64,000 nt of DNA from Polaribacter sp. SA4-10 (GTDB taxonomy: Bacteria > Bacteroidota > Bacteroidia > Flavobacteriales > Flavobacteriaceae), in contig NZ_CP019331.1 in the NCBI RefSeq assembly GCF_002163835.1, positions 124,001 through 188,000 on the forward strand. Reading direction: 5' to 3'. The notes under the pieces were generated by a model. The model saw only the letters and a program-made list of their open reading frames with translations. It was not told where the DNA came from and did not search any database. A program made the position numbers and the translations under genes. Shown here one piece after another: positions 7,334-14,495 of this stretch. How positions within the stretch are numbered: position 1 is the stretch's first letter; every line of letters begins with the position of its first letter.

Positions 7334-7733
7334 ATTTTCTTATTGCGTTTACAATTGACGAAGTATTCCAACCAACAACAATATCAGCTGCATTTGTTAC
7401 TGCTTGAGGCATTCTTTGAGCACCCCAAGGCATTACGCCAATGATTGGCTTTCCAATGGATTTTGCAAAATTAATTTCTGCTTGTATCCATCCACTATGC
7501 GAAACATACATGCCACCAAGTATTATTACTGCTTCAACAGGTCTAACTTGTCTTTTTAGTTGTTCTATGAGTTGAGTATTATTCATCCCTACAAAAGCTT
7601 TGTCTTGTGGAACGCTGTAATTTGAATAAATAAATAGTGGAGCAGCATCTAAGAATTGAAACAATCTTTTATAGGCTTCATCTCGGTGCCAAGCATGGCT
7701 TGCGAAAATTCTGTAACGGTGTAATTCTGGCAT
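7323..7733 (-). CDS. TIR-like (MTH538/ThsB-type, DUF1863) domain protein
   Basis: 136 residues forming one TIR-like domain of the type found in the Thoeris sensor ThsB. The N-terminal strand YRIFASHAW (residues 7-15) corresponds to the RVFISHSW of that family. The stretch PLFIYSNYSVP and the central LKRQVRPVEAVIILGGMYVSHS follow in family order, then GWIQAEI with Trp82 and the likely catalytic Glu86, and KPIIGVMPWGAQRMP. ThsB-type domains make an ADP-ribose-derived signal after phage infection that activates a partner. Here the partner would be the overlapping SLATT-like membrane protein. No ThsA-like SIR2 or macro effector is in this cassette. Function inferred from family and neighbour. Confidence 0.85.
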   Translation of the reverse strand: MPELHRYRIFASHAWHRDEAYKRLFQFLDAAPLFIYSNYSVPQDKAFVGMNNTQLIEQLKRQVRPVEAVIILGGMYVSHSGWIQAEINFAKSIGKPIIGVMPWGAQRMPQAVTNAADIVVGWNTSSIVNAIRKYAI

Positions 7734-7775
7734 TTGTTATTTTTTTAAGTTTAAGTTCATTTTGACATTAGGCAC

Positions 7776-7833
7776 AACGGTACGTGGCTATGGTTAAGCG
7801 TAGCGACCTGAAAGGTTAATTATAGCCGTTGTT
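7776..7833. repeat. attC-like cassette junction 9 (short form)
   Basis: 58 bp: AACGG-TACGT-GGCTATGGTTAA pairs with TTAATTATAGCC-GTTGTT, leaving an 18-base apex. The upstream cassette ends TAGGCACAA (7769-7777) and the downstream one starts TTGGCATTA (7832-7840). This is the simplest member and shows the AAC...GTT box and inner-stem layout of an attC best. Confidence 0.85.
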
Positions 7834-7877
7834 GGCATTAGCGATTTAGTACAGTATTAACACATAAAATTTACATT

Positions 7878-8162
7878 ATGATTAAAAATATTTTTACACT
7901 TTTATTAATGATTTTATATAAAGTGGTTTATTTAACAGGTAGTGATAACGGGTATTACCTACATAAAAGAAAAACAGCTTGGTTTTTATTATTTATACCT
8001 ATTCTATTTTACAGAACTTTTATTAATTTGTTTTTAGAAATAGGTAATATATTTAAAGAGATTTATTCTTATAATAAAAGATGGATATCTGTTTACCCAA
8101 AACCAAAAAACAAGCTAAGCTTTAAACAAAAAAAAGATTTAACAAAAAGGTTAATGAGTTGA
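7878..8162 (+). CDS. Small membrane protein, 94 aa
   Basis: Not recognised. Hydrophobic helices at about 4-20 (NIFTLLLMILYKVVYLTG) and 33-55 (TAWFLLFIPILFYRTFINLFLEI) are followed by a strongly basic tail (KRWISVYPKPKNKLSFKQKKDLTKR). The layout suggests a two-helix inner-membrane protein with a cytoplasmic basic end. It is the sole gene of a cassette bounded by TTGGCATTA and TAATGCCAA (perfect 9-bp inverse), on the plus strand. Confidence 0.6.
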   Translation: MIKNIFTLLLMILYKVVYLTGSDNGYYLHKRKTAWFLLFIPILFYRTFINLFLEIGNIFKEIYSYNKRWISVYPKPKNKLSFKQKKDLTKRLMS

Positions 8163-8177
8163 TTTTTAGTTAATGCC

Positions 8178-8299
8178 AACGGCTATTGTATGAGTAGTAG
8201 CCGATTGAAAGCACATAAGTATCGAATTTAAAAGTAACTTAATAAAGGGTAATAGCCTTAAAACAAGCACTGCAACGGCTATTACTTATACAAATTGTT
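8178..8299. repeat. attC-like cassette junction 10
   Basis: AACGGCTATTGTATGAGTAGTAGCCG at the left and CGGCTATTACTTATACAAATTGTT at the right. TTGTATgAGTAgTAGCCG pairs with CGGCTATTACTtATACAA, a long imperfect stem. The flanking boundary words are TAATGCCAA (end of previous) and TTGTAGTGC (start of next). Confidence 0.85.
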
Positions 8300-8318
8300 G
8301 TAGTGCGTTATTTTTATT

Positions 8319-8519
8319 ATGGCAAAAGTAACAGAGCGTAGAATCGTAACTCAGGAATGGTACGAAACTGAATACTCTAAAACAGGTTGGGATTCTCATG
8401 GATGGGTTTTTGATGATGGCAGAATAATTGGGACTACTTGGACTGTTGTTGAGCATATACATTCAGATAAATTTGGGAATCCGTTTATTGGTGTGGCTGA
8501 GCGTGAAGCAGATGTTTAA
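8319..8519 (+). CDS. Hypothetical protein, 66 aa
   Basis: Not recognised. A soluble, aromatic-rich small protein (RIVTQEWYETEYSKTGWDSHGWVFDDGRIIGTTWTVVEHI) with a predicted beta meander and no signal. It exactly fills a small plus-strand cassette: the boundary TTGTAGTGC starts 21 bp before the ATG, and the stop is immediately followed by GCACTACAA. The tight fit argues that it is a real gene. Confidence 0.6.
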   Translation: MAKVTERRIVTQEWYETEYSKTGWDSHGWVFDDGRIIGTTWTVVEHIHSDKFGNPFIGVAEREADV

Positions 8520-8527
8520 TGCACTAC

Positions 8528-8960
8528 AACAATTGTATATCATCATTGCTGATATACACAATATGTGTACTATCAAATTTAAAGGAAAAAGTAATCCTAT
8601 CTATACGTATTAATACCTGTTTTTTGCTTTTATGCACTCAGTGCATTTCTTATGGATACCGAATGCCATTTATAGTGTGTGCTGAAGGTTCCTGAAAATG
8701 AATTTGCAATAAATGATAGTTAGCGCCGTGCTATTGAATAGCATCTCCAACTTCAAAATTAAATGAATTAGAATGTCCGTTATTTATTGCCAGATTTATT
8801 TGCACTTATACAGCGATAAAACTGTGTACGGTGTAGATCCGTTTCCGGATGAAGTGACAAATTCTTCTTTAAAAGAATTACTAAAACAACCTTTTCTAGG
8901 GTACAGAAAACCATCAGAAATTGAAGGAGTTTAGTTTTTTGTTGTTCCGGTGAAAGTGGT
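8528..8960. repeat. B element copy 2 (with mini attC-like hairpin)
   Basis: Same layout as copy 1: AACAATTGTATATCA / TGATATACACAA hairpin at the left, about 430 bp of shared sequence, and GTGAAAGTGGT at the right. Here the closing GTGGTAAC is changed to GTGGTGCC. The short frame ending KPSEIEGV-stop is kept. Confidence 0.8.
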
Positions 8961-9006
8961 GCCGTGTTTGAATAAACACCCGTTTTAATGGCGTTTATTT
9001 TTTGTT
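8958..9006. repeat. Degenerate attC-like junction 12
   Basis: GCCGTGTTTGAATAAAC...GTTTATTTTTTGTT keeps an AATAAAC/GTTTATT stem and the closing GTT, but the opening AAC is lost. The following cassette starts TTGGCGAC and ends GTTGCCAA (9930-9937), a match with one mismatch. Confidence 0.45.
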
Positions 9007-9055
9007 GGCGACTTTTATTATAACAGGTTTAATTCAAGATTAGTGAAACCAAAAT

Positions 9056-9877
9056 TCAACTCTTTGTTGAAAGTTTACTTTTGATCGATTGAAAAACATT
9101 TTGCATGGTATCTTTATCATAAGAATTTTCAAAAATCACAAGTTCTATTGAGCTCTTTTTACCTCCTATATTGCTTAAGCCACCCTCTATGCCCAATAAG
9201 TTGTGGCGAGCGACATCATTTTGCGGAGTGTTTCCTCGATATAGGCCTCCACTGAATAGGCACATTCTTATGTTCTCTATTGTCTCCAGGCCTGAAGAGT
9301 TACCAGGTTTGGCATGTTCTGAATTATACAAATGCAGTGCTTCAATCATATTTACGCATGAAGCTTCAACTGCATTGAGAAAGGTTTTGTTATCCGTGTA
9401 GTTTTCTCGATTAGGTGGAACGACATAAATCATGCTATAATTTAAAGGGTTACCATTAGGGAATTCTTTTGGATTGAATATGTCAATAAATACGATACCA
9501 TCGTCTCCCTGTAATTTAATTTTAGGGTCTGGCTTTCGGATAATAGAGAATTGTACTGGGTCGGCGGAGCTAAATTTAGAGTTGTATGCTGATAAATTTG
9601 AGCCTGATAACTCGTCATAAAGGCTTTGATGAATCTTCTGATACGTATTCGTATTTTGACCAGCATTTTTTAAAGACTTTTTAAAAGCACGATTAATACC
9701 ACCAAGACCAACAGAAAATAAGTATCCTGTATTACTAGTTCCAGCATTTACAGAGCCAGAATTTTTACCATTGTCTGTTTCATTGTTTTTTAAAAATAGA
9801 GAAACATAACGATTCATAGGGTTAGGGTCTAACACCTTAGCTTTCACGTTGGTATTAGGAATATAAGTATTATTCAT
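9056..9877 (-). CDS. Macro-domain-like protein
   Basis: 273 residues. The segment VNAGTSNTGYLFSVGLGGINRAF (about 44-66) resembles the VNAAN...GGGVxGAI-x-RAAG loop of macro domains. Further on, a long helix (NAVEASCVNMIEALHLYN) precedes ENIRMCLFSGGLYRGN, which resembles the SIAFPxISTGxYG phosphate loop. Macro domains bind or hydrolyse ADP-ribose and its derivatives, the kind of molecule TIR domains make, so its presence in an array with three TIR modules may be meaningful. The central 100 residues have no obvious counterpart, so the assignment rests on two motifs only. Sole gene of its cassette. Confidence 0.5.
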   Translation of the reverse strand: MNNTYIPNTNVKAKVLDPNPMNRYVSLFLKNNETDNGKNSGSVNAGTSNTGYLFSVGLGGINRAFKKSLKNAGQNTNTYQKIHQSLYDELSGSNLSAYNSKFSSADPVQFSIIRKPDPKIKLQGDDGIVFIDIFNPKEFPNGNPLNYSMIYVVPPNRENYTDNKTFLNAVEASCVNMIEALHLYNSEHAKPGNSSGLETIENIRMCLFSGGLYRGNTPQNDVARHNLLGIEGGLSNIGGKKSSIELVIFENSYDKDTMQNVFQSIKSKLSTKS

Positions 9878-9935
9878 ATGTAATTATTTAGTTGATTTTA
9901 ATATTCTTTTATGATGATTTTAATTAATTGTTGCC

Positions 9936-10058
9936 AACGGTCTCGGCTATGAGTAGTTGCGTGGTTTAGCAGTTAATTTTGCAAGTACACACAAAACTGA
10001 AAATCCTCGCGGATTTTCAGAAGTGGGCGAGAACAAGCAATTACTTATAGCCATTGTT
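9936..10058. repeat. attC-like cassette junction 13
   Basis: AACGGTCTCGGCTATGAGTAGTTGCG pairs with CAAGCAATTACTTATAGCCATTGTT: GGCTATGAGTAGTTGC against GCAATTACTTATAGCC. An inner GAAAATCC-TCGC-GGATTTTC hairpin lies within. On the minus strand it supplies the last five codons (NNGYK) and the stop of the LodB-like gene. Confidence 0.85.
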
Positions 10059-11180
10059 AGCATACGTGATTTCCAATGGATTCATAATTCTTTTATTCCA
10101 AAACGGAGCGTCATACCAACGCTGCTCTATAGCATAAACATAATCTCTGTTTTTCTTATAGTTGACATAACGTTCATTGACAAAAGCAGAAAACGAATTG
10201 AGTTCTTCTTCCCCATTGAAAAAAGCAAGAATTTTAGAAGTTACTCTTATACCATCGCTTATTCCTTTATGAATACCATGAGCAGCTATAGGATCATAAC
10301 TAGACGCTGCATCACCTATTGCTACCCAGTCTTTTCCTTCTATAACAGGTAAAATCCCTGAATAAACAGGCCGAGTATAGTATTGGTGTTCTTTTAGTTT
10401 TAGTTTCTTTAATCGTTCTGCTATAAAATTGGTATTGGCTAATTGTGCCTCAAAACCTTCATGTTGCGAATCTTGCAGCGCTGCTATGTTTTCTTTTTCT
10501 GAAAGCATCATGGTAATAATACGATTATCTGGCAAAGCGGCATTATACCACCAACCTTCAGGTACGGCTTCGATCTGTATTTGTTTCGAGGGTTTTCCTT
10601 CTGCAATGCTTGCTATACGTATGGAAGCAAATAAGCGATCTTCAATAATTTTACTAATTCCAATAGCTTTGGCAAATCGCGAGTTGGCACCAGAGGCATC
10701 TACAACAAAGCGTGCATTTACTTTATATTCTGCATTTGCGATCCTATCCCTTAAGCGTAAGGCATAGCCTTTTTCTACTTTTACAGCATCTAAAAACTGG
10801 GTGGACCAGTGTATTTGAGCACTTAGCCTTCGAGCTTCATCTGCCAACATGCTATCAAATGCTTTACGATCTAAACGCCATGATGGTCCCAATGGGTTCA
10901 CTATAAAATCGTTGTACCCTACATCTGCTCTTCCCCATACGGAAGCGTACCCCGGACAGGGTGCATGATTTCCTTTGTAAAATGCTTTTGCTACTCTCAG
11001 CTGTTTTAAAAGCAAGATGGTATTGGGCGGACAGTTCTCTCCTATAAGCTCATCACCAATAGCCTGCCCTTCAATGACAAGTACTGAAAGTTCTTGCTTT
11101 TGGAGAAGAGAGATGGCCGCGCTTAATCCAGCAGGCCCACCTCCTATAATTACTACATCATATGTGACTGTTGTTTTCAA
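10041..11180 (-). CDS. LodB-like FAD-dependent oxidoreductase (CTQ maturation)
   Basis: 379 residues of the tryptophan-halogenase/geranylgeranyl-reductase flavoprotein fold. The Rossmann motif IIGGGPAGLSAA sits at 11-22 and the second FAD motif AIGDAASSYDPIAAHGI near 285-300. LodB-type flavoproteins generate the cysteine tryptophylquinone cofactor of LodA-type oxidases, and the LodA-like gene lies directly upstream with a 4-bp ATGA overlap. The C-terminus is odd: the last residues NNGYK and the stop codon are encoded by the neighbouring attC-like repeat (10,041-10,058), so the native 3' end may have been lost when the cassette formed. Confidence 0.85.
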   Translation of the reverse strand: MKTTVTYDVVIIGGGPAGLSAAISLLQKQELSVLVIEGQAIGDELIGENCPPNTILLLKQLRVAKAFYKGNHAPCPGYASVWGRADVGYNDFIVNPLGPSWRLDRKAFDSMLADEARRLSAQIHWSTQFLDAVKVEKGYALRLRDRIANAEYKVNARFVVDASGANSRFAKAIGISKIIEDRLFASIRIASIAEGKPSKQIQIEAVPEGWWYNAALPDNRIITMMLSEKENIAALQDSQHEGFEAQLANTNFIAERLKKLKLKEHQYYTRPVYSGILPVIEGKDWVAIGDAASSYDPIAAHGIHKGISDGIRVTSKILAFFNGEEELNSFSAFVNERYVNYKKNRDYVYAIEQRWYDAPFWNKRIMNPLEITYANNGYK

Positions 11181-13270
11181 AAAGGACAGTCTTTTTTAGA
11201 CTTCTTTTTCGGCGGATTGGCGTTAAATGGCCATTCTGCTACAGGATCTGTAGCATCTCCTGGATTGGTTAATTTCCCCTGTACCTCTAAATACAATTCT
11301 GGCGAAAACTCCCTCCCCTCAATATCTACATTAGTTCCCTGTATGATTATTCCTATTTTATGCCATTCATTTACTGCATCCAGAGGGTCTTGAAAAGTAG
11401 CGGCTTGTGCAGGATTCACTGCATAAGTTCCTGGGCCACGAATAGACCATTTTTGTTTTGGTAGAACATTGTTCACTACTTCTTCTGCTACATACACTGC
11501 ATCTGGTCTTTGTGATGGCCACGACCAATATAGGGTTGTTTCGGCACCGTTACTTTCGTTTACACCATCGGTATTAATAGCGGTTTGGTGAATGGAACAG
11601 GAATTATAGTCTGTTTGCCACGGAGTTGCCATGAATTTTGAGATATCTCCTGGTTCAATACCATCGGTCATATCGTGTAATGGAATCCATCCGCTTTTTA
11701 GAAATGGAGTGGATTTATCTAGGTTTTCATACTTCAATGGAAAGTGTTTTATACGGAAAGGCCCTGCACCAGATATTTTCCAATCTTGAATGTACATGTC
11801 TTTGCAACGAACGGTATAACTTACTTCAATACCTGGTACGTAACGTCCGCCCAAACAATTGGCTAAGGATGCCATATCCAATAACTCTCCTGGTCCTAGC
11901 TTGGTTTCGTTTCCTTTGGTAAACCTTTTCTTAGACCATTGTTCTAGAAAGAAATATTGGGTTTTGGTTACAGTCATGAAAGAAGTCCCAGCAGCCCCTA
12001 ATGACAAAGGCATTAAAGGTGCTCCAATATTGGTTTCTTCGTTATTCGGGTTTCGTAAGAAATTTAAGGCCGCCATGATGGTCCTGTTTGGATCATCGTT
12101 TTCGCTAATAGCATCCACTGCTGTATGTGCACGCAAAGCCATCTCTGGTAAATTGGCTGTCCAACGTTGTAAGGTACAGGCAATAAACGTAGGCTTGATG
12201 TCATTCGCAAAATTTGGTAGATAATCTAAGCGATAAACACCTTCACCATCGTCTCCATTTTCGGATTCCCCTGTTTGACGGAATAATTCGGGTTGCAAGT
12301 CTAATTCACGTACAAAGGTATCATACACATCATCCCATACAGAAACAACATTACGAATTTGAGGAGCGTAGGCAGGGTCGCCACAAACTACCCAAGCACC
12401 AAAAGCTTCTTCGCTCGAACCGTCTGCAAATTGAATGGTTACTGAAACCGGTCCGTCTGCAGCAGAATCAAACCATCCAACATTATTTAAATCGCCCGTC
12501 ATTTGAATGGGCACGCCGTATTCATCATATTGCCCAACAGCGTTTCCTGTACTGGGCAACACCAGTAGGCGTCCTTTATCATCCGTTAGAATTTCTCCCA
12601 AGGTGTCTAGCGGACCGTTAGGTTCAAAAAGCTCTTCGTTCGAATCTGCAGGAAAACGAACTGGATAGGCTGGCAATTTTTCTATTTCTCCTTTATCATT
12701 TAAACAGGTAGGTATCGTACAATCATCAAACTTTGCGCGCTCCTTACTTAAAGCACTTATGGTTCTTGGCCCTGGGTCGATCATCAACCTGTTTAAACGA
12801 TAGTCCGAATCAATATCTCCATGGGTTTCAGGGTTTCGCAGTTGCGGTACTTGATTGTCTGCATATGCCAAGATCCCTTTGTTGTTTACTACGTTATAGG
12901 CAGCCGCCTTTTTATTGGCTAGATGACTTGACCAGACAAGGTCTCTTACCACTCTTCCATCGGGCAACTTTGCTCCTATTGTTACTTCTATTCCGCCACC
13001 TTCTGGATAACTTGCTTTGCCATTATGATCGTAAGTATAAATACGAAATCTCGCAGCTTGCTTCTTTAAATTTCCGTCTTCATCTCGAAGATCTTTACTG
13101 GTAATGGTTGTTTTTTCTGTTCCTTTTTTGATAGGCAATCCTCCAGTAGTGTCGGTTCCTTCTTGAGGCATTCCAGCGCTATCTTCAGGAGATAATATAT
13201 AATCATCACTTGTTCCAAAACGCGCAAAATTAATGGTCGGATGTACTCTAAATATGGTTTTATTTTTCAT
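11177..13270 (-). CDS. LodA/GoxA-type quinoprotein amino-acid oxidase
   Basis: 697 residues of the LodA family (lysine-epsilon or glycine oxidases with a cysteine tryptophylquinone cofactor), which release H2O2 and are often antibacterial. The N-terminal FRVHPTINFARFGTSDDYIL and the ARFRIYTYD / VRDLVWSSHLANKKAAAY blocks match the family order. The C-terminal part has NCLGGRYVPGIEVSY (Cys near 471), MATPWQTDYNSC (near 547) and YWSWPSQRPDAVY (near 582), which supply the candidate Cys and Trp of the cofactor. No signal peptide is seen, as is usual for the family. It overlaps the LodB-like gene by 4 bp and follows the ferritin-like gene by 31 bp. The exact substrate cannot be read from sequence. 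Confidence 0.85.
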   Translation of the reverse strand: MKNKTIFRVHPTINFARFGTSDDYILSPEDSAGMPQEGTDTTGGLPIKKGTEKTTITSKDLRDEDGNLKKQAARFRIYTYDHNGKASYPEGGGIEVTIGAKLPDGRVVRDLVWSSHLANKKAAAYNVVNNKGILAYADNQVPQLRNPETHGDIDSDYRLNRLMIDPGPRTISALSKERAKFDDCTIPTCLNDKGEIEKLPAYPVRFPADSNEELFEPNGPLDTLGEILTDDKGRLLVLPSTGNAVGQYDEYGVPIQMTGDLNNVGWFDSAADGPVSVTIQFADGSSEEAFGAWVVCGDPAYAPQIRNVVSVWDDVYDTFVRELDLQPELFRQTGESENGDDGEGVYRLDYLPNFANDIKPTFIACTLQRWTANLPEMALRAHTAVDAISENDDPNRTIMAALNFLRNPNNEETNIGAPLMPLSLGAAGTSFMTVTKTQYFFLEQWSKKRFTKGNETKLGPGELLDMASLANCLGGRYVPGIEVSYTVRCKDMYIQDWKISGAGPFRIKHFPLKYENLDKSTPFLKSGWIPLHDMTDGIEPGDISKFMATPWQTDYNSCSIHQTAINTDGVNESNGAETTLYWSWPSQRPDAVYVAEEVVNNVLPKQKWSIRGPGTYAVNPAQAATFQDPLDAVNEWHKIGIIIQGTNVDIEGREFSPELYLEVQGKLTNPGDATDPVAEWPFNANPPKKKSKKDCPF

Positions 13271-13301
13271 GGTTCTAATTGTTAAATTTTAGACTAGTAG
13301 T

Positions 13302-14258
13302 TTAACTATATTTTGGAGTCACTCCATGCTCCCAGCAGTTACGAATGGCACCGCCAACGCTGGCCATAATTGCAAAGAATTTCTCTGGGTTCTCTCCACT
13401 GAACAATCGTTGCAGAGTTTCACGCAACTCAGTGAATTGCTCTATTAGTATGGCTTCTAGTTCTTTGTCTTCTGCGGTATAGTCTGATACTTTTTTTACT
13501 GGGAAAGTCTCTGGAAAAGGTTGTGAATTCTTAATCTCATTGAACTTCTCAAAATGATCGTCTTCCGGCTCGGTATCATCCGCTGTGTTTTGGAAAGTCT
13601 CTGGAATAGTTTGATTTACTTTAGATTGTCCTTCTCCTTGTTCTGTAATTAAATCTATTAGTAAATCTACTTGGTTAAATCCAACATCTTTGGATTCTGT
13701 GATTTTCATTTCTGGCATATTTCTGTAAAAGGCAGAGAAAAAATCGACCTGTCTTACACCTCCTTTGATATCCTTTTTTAAGTGTGAAGCACCTAAACGA
13801 AGGGCTTCGTAAAAAGCACCAATACTACCATACTCTTCTACTTTGCTAAAAAGTGGTACTTTTTCCCTCGTTTCATAATCTGGGATCTCTATTAGACACA
13901 TCGCATTGATGTGATTTAAATCTAAAGGCCCAATCTCTGCTGTATAGGGCAAGTAAGGTTTAATAACCTCCTGATTGTCTAACGAGAAATCGAGATGTGG
14001 AATGGTGGTTCCTTCATATACTGGTGCGTCAATACTCGGTGATAAACCATAGGCATTAGCAATATTGGAAGCACATTGCAAATGCAGCATTTCTTGGTTT
14101 ACAATGGTTCTTATTAATTGATAAGATTCTGACGACTTATCTTTAATCGAATACATTGCAGACATGTAGAAAGGAATCGTCCAGAATTCGAGATCGACGG
14201 CACTTTGTAAATGAACCTTTAAATGTTCAAGATTCCAATCGTTTTGTGTTAGTTTCAT
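13302..14258 (-). CDS. Ferritin-like domain protein (VioB/iminophenyl-pyruvate dimer synthase-like)
   Basis: 318 residues. The first helix DLEFWTIPFYMSAMY carries Glu24 and the second carries EMLHL (Glu56, His59), the carboxylate-histidine pattern of ferritin-like di-iron proteins of the PF12902 type seen in VioB and RebD relatives. The C-terminal helix FTELRETLQRLFSGENPEKFFAIMASVGGAIRNCWEHG is also typical. As first gene of the operon with LodA- and LodB-like genes, it may help oxidise the substrate or mature the cofactor; that role is inference. The ATG at 14,258 stands about 45 bp inside the right cassette boundary. Confidence 0.75.
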   Translation of the reverse strand: MKLTQNDWNLEHLKVHLQSAVDLEFWTIPFYMSAMYSIKDKSSESYQLIRTIVNQEMLHLQCASNIANAYGLSPSIDAPVYEGTTIPHLDFSLDNQEVIKPYLPYTAEIGPLDLNHINAMCLIEIPDYETREKVPLFSKVEEYGSIGAFYEALRLGASHLKKDIKGGVRQVDFFSAFYRNMPEMKITESKDVGFNQVDLLIDLITEQGEGQSKVNQTIPETFQNTADDTEPEDDHFEKFNEIKNSQPFPETFPVKKVSDYTAEDKELEAILIEQFTELRETLQRLFSGENPEKFFAIMASVGGAIRNCWEHGVTPKYS

Positions 14259-14307
14259 TTGTTTTCTTTTTTTGGTTACTAATTATTCTATTAATAAAAT
14301 GTATGCT

Positions 14308-14495
14308 AACGCTTAGGCTAAGAAATCGTAGGGGAGTTTGAAACGCTGCCCTTTCAGTTTAGTACTTAGCCAAGCCAAATATTTTTATAATTATTTTTCT
14401 TTTTTCGTTATCAAAATTTTGGTTTGGCGGGTTTCAAACGAAGCTCTGAACTTCCAATTCACCACCAAAACCCCCTATGTTTTTTAGCCATTGTT
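14308..14495. repeat. attC-like cassette junction 14
   Basis: AACGCTTAGGCTAAGAAATCGTAGGGG pairs with CCCCCTATGTTTTTTAGCCATTGTT: GGCTAA against TTAGCC and TAGGGG against CCCCTA. An inner GTTTGAAACG / CGTTTCAAAC-type pair is also present. The preceding cassette ends GTATGCTAA (inverse of TTAGCATAC at 10,057), the next starts TTAGCTGC. Confidence 0.8.

Noticed and set aside
8563..8613. MCTIKFKGKSNPIYTY at the left of the B elements as an integrase N-terminus
   Set aside because: It resembles the arm-binding start of Bacteroidota tyrosine recombinases, but only 16 codons long, frameshifted right after, and with no core domain; too weak to name.
11638..13104. Long plus-strand reading frames within the LodA-like gene
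   Set aside because: They are antisense to a gene with clear family motifs and have no recognisable domains.
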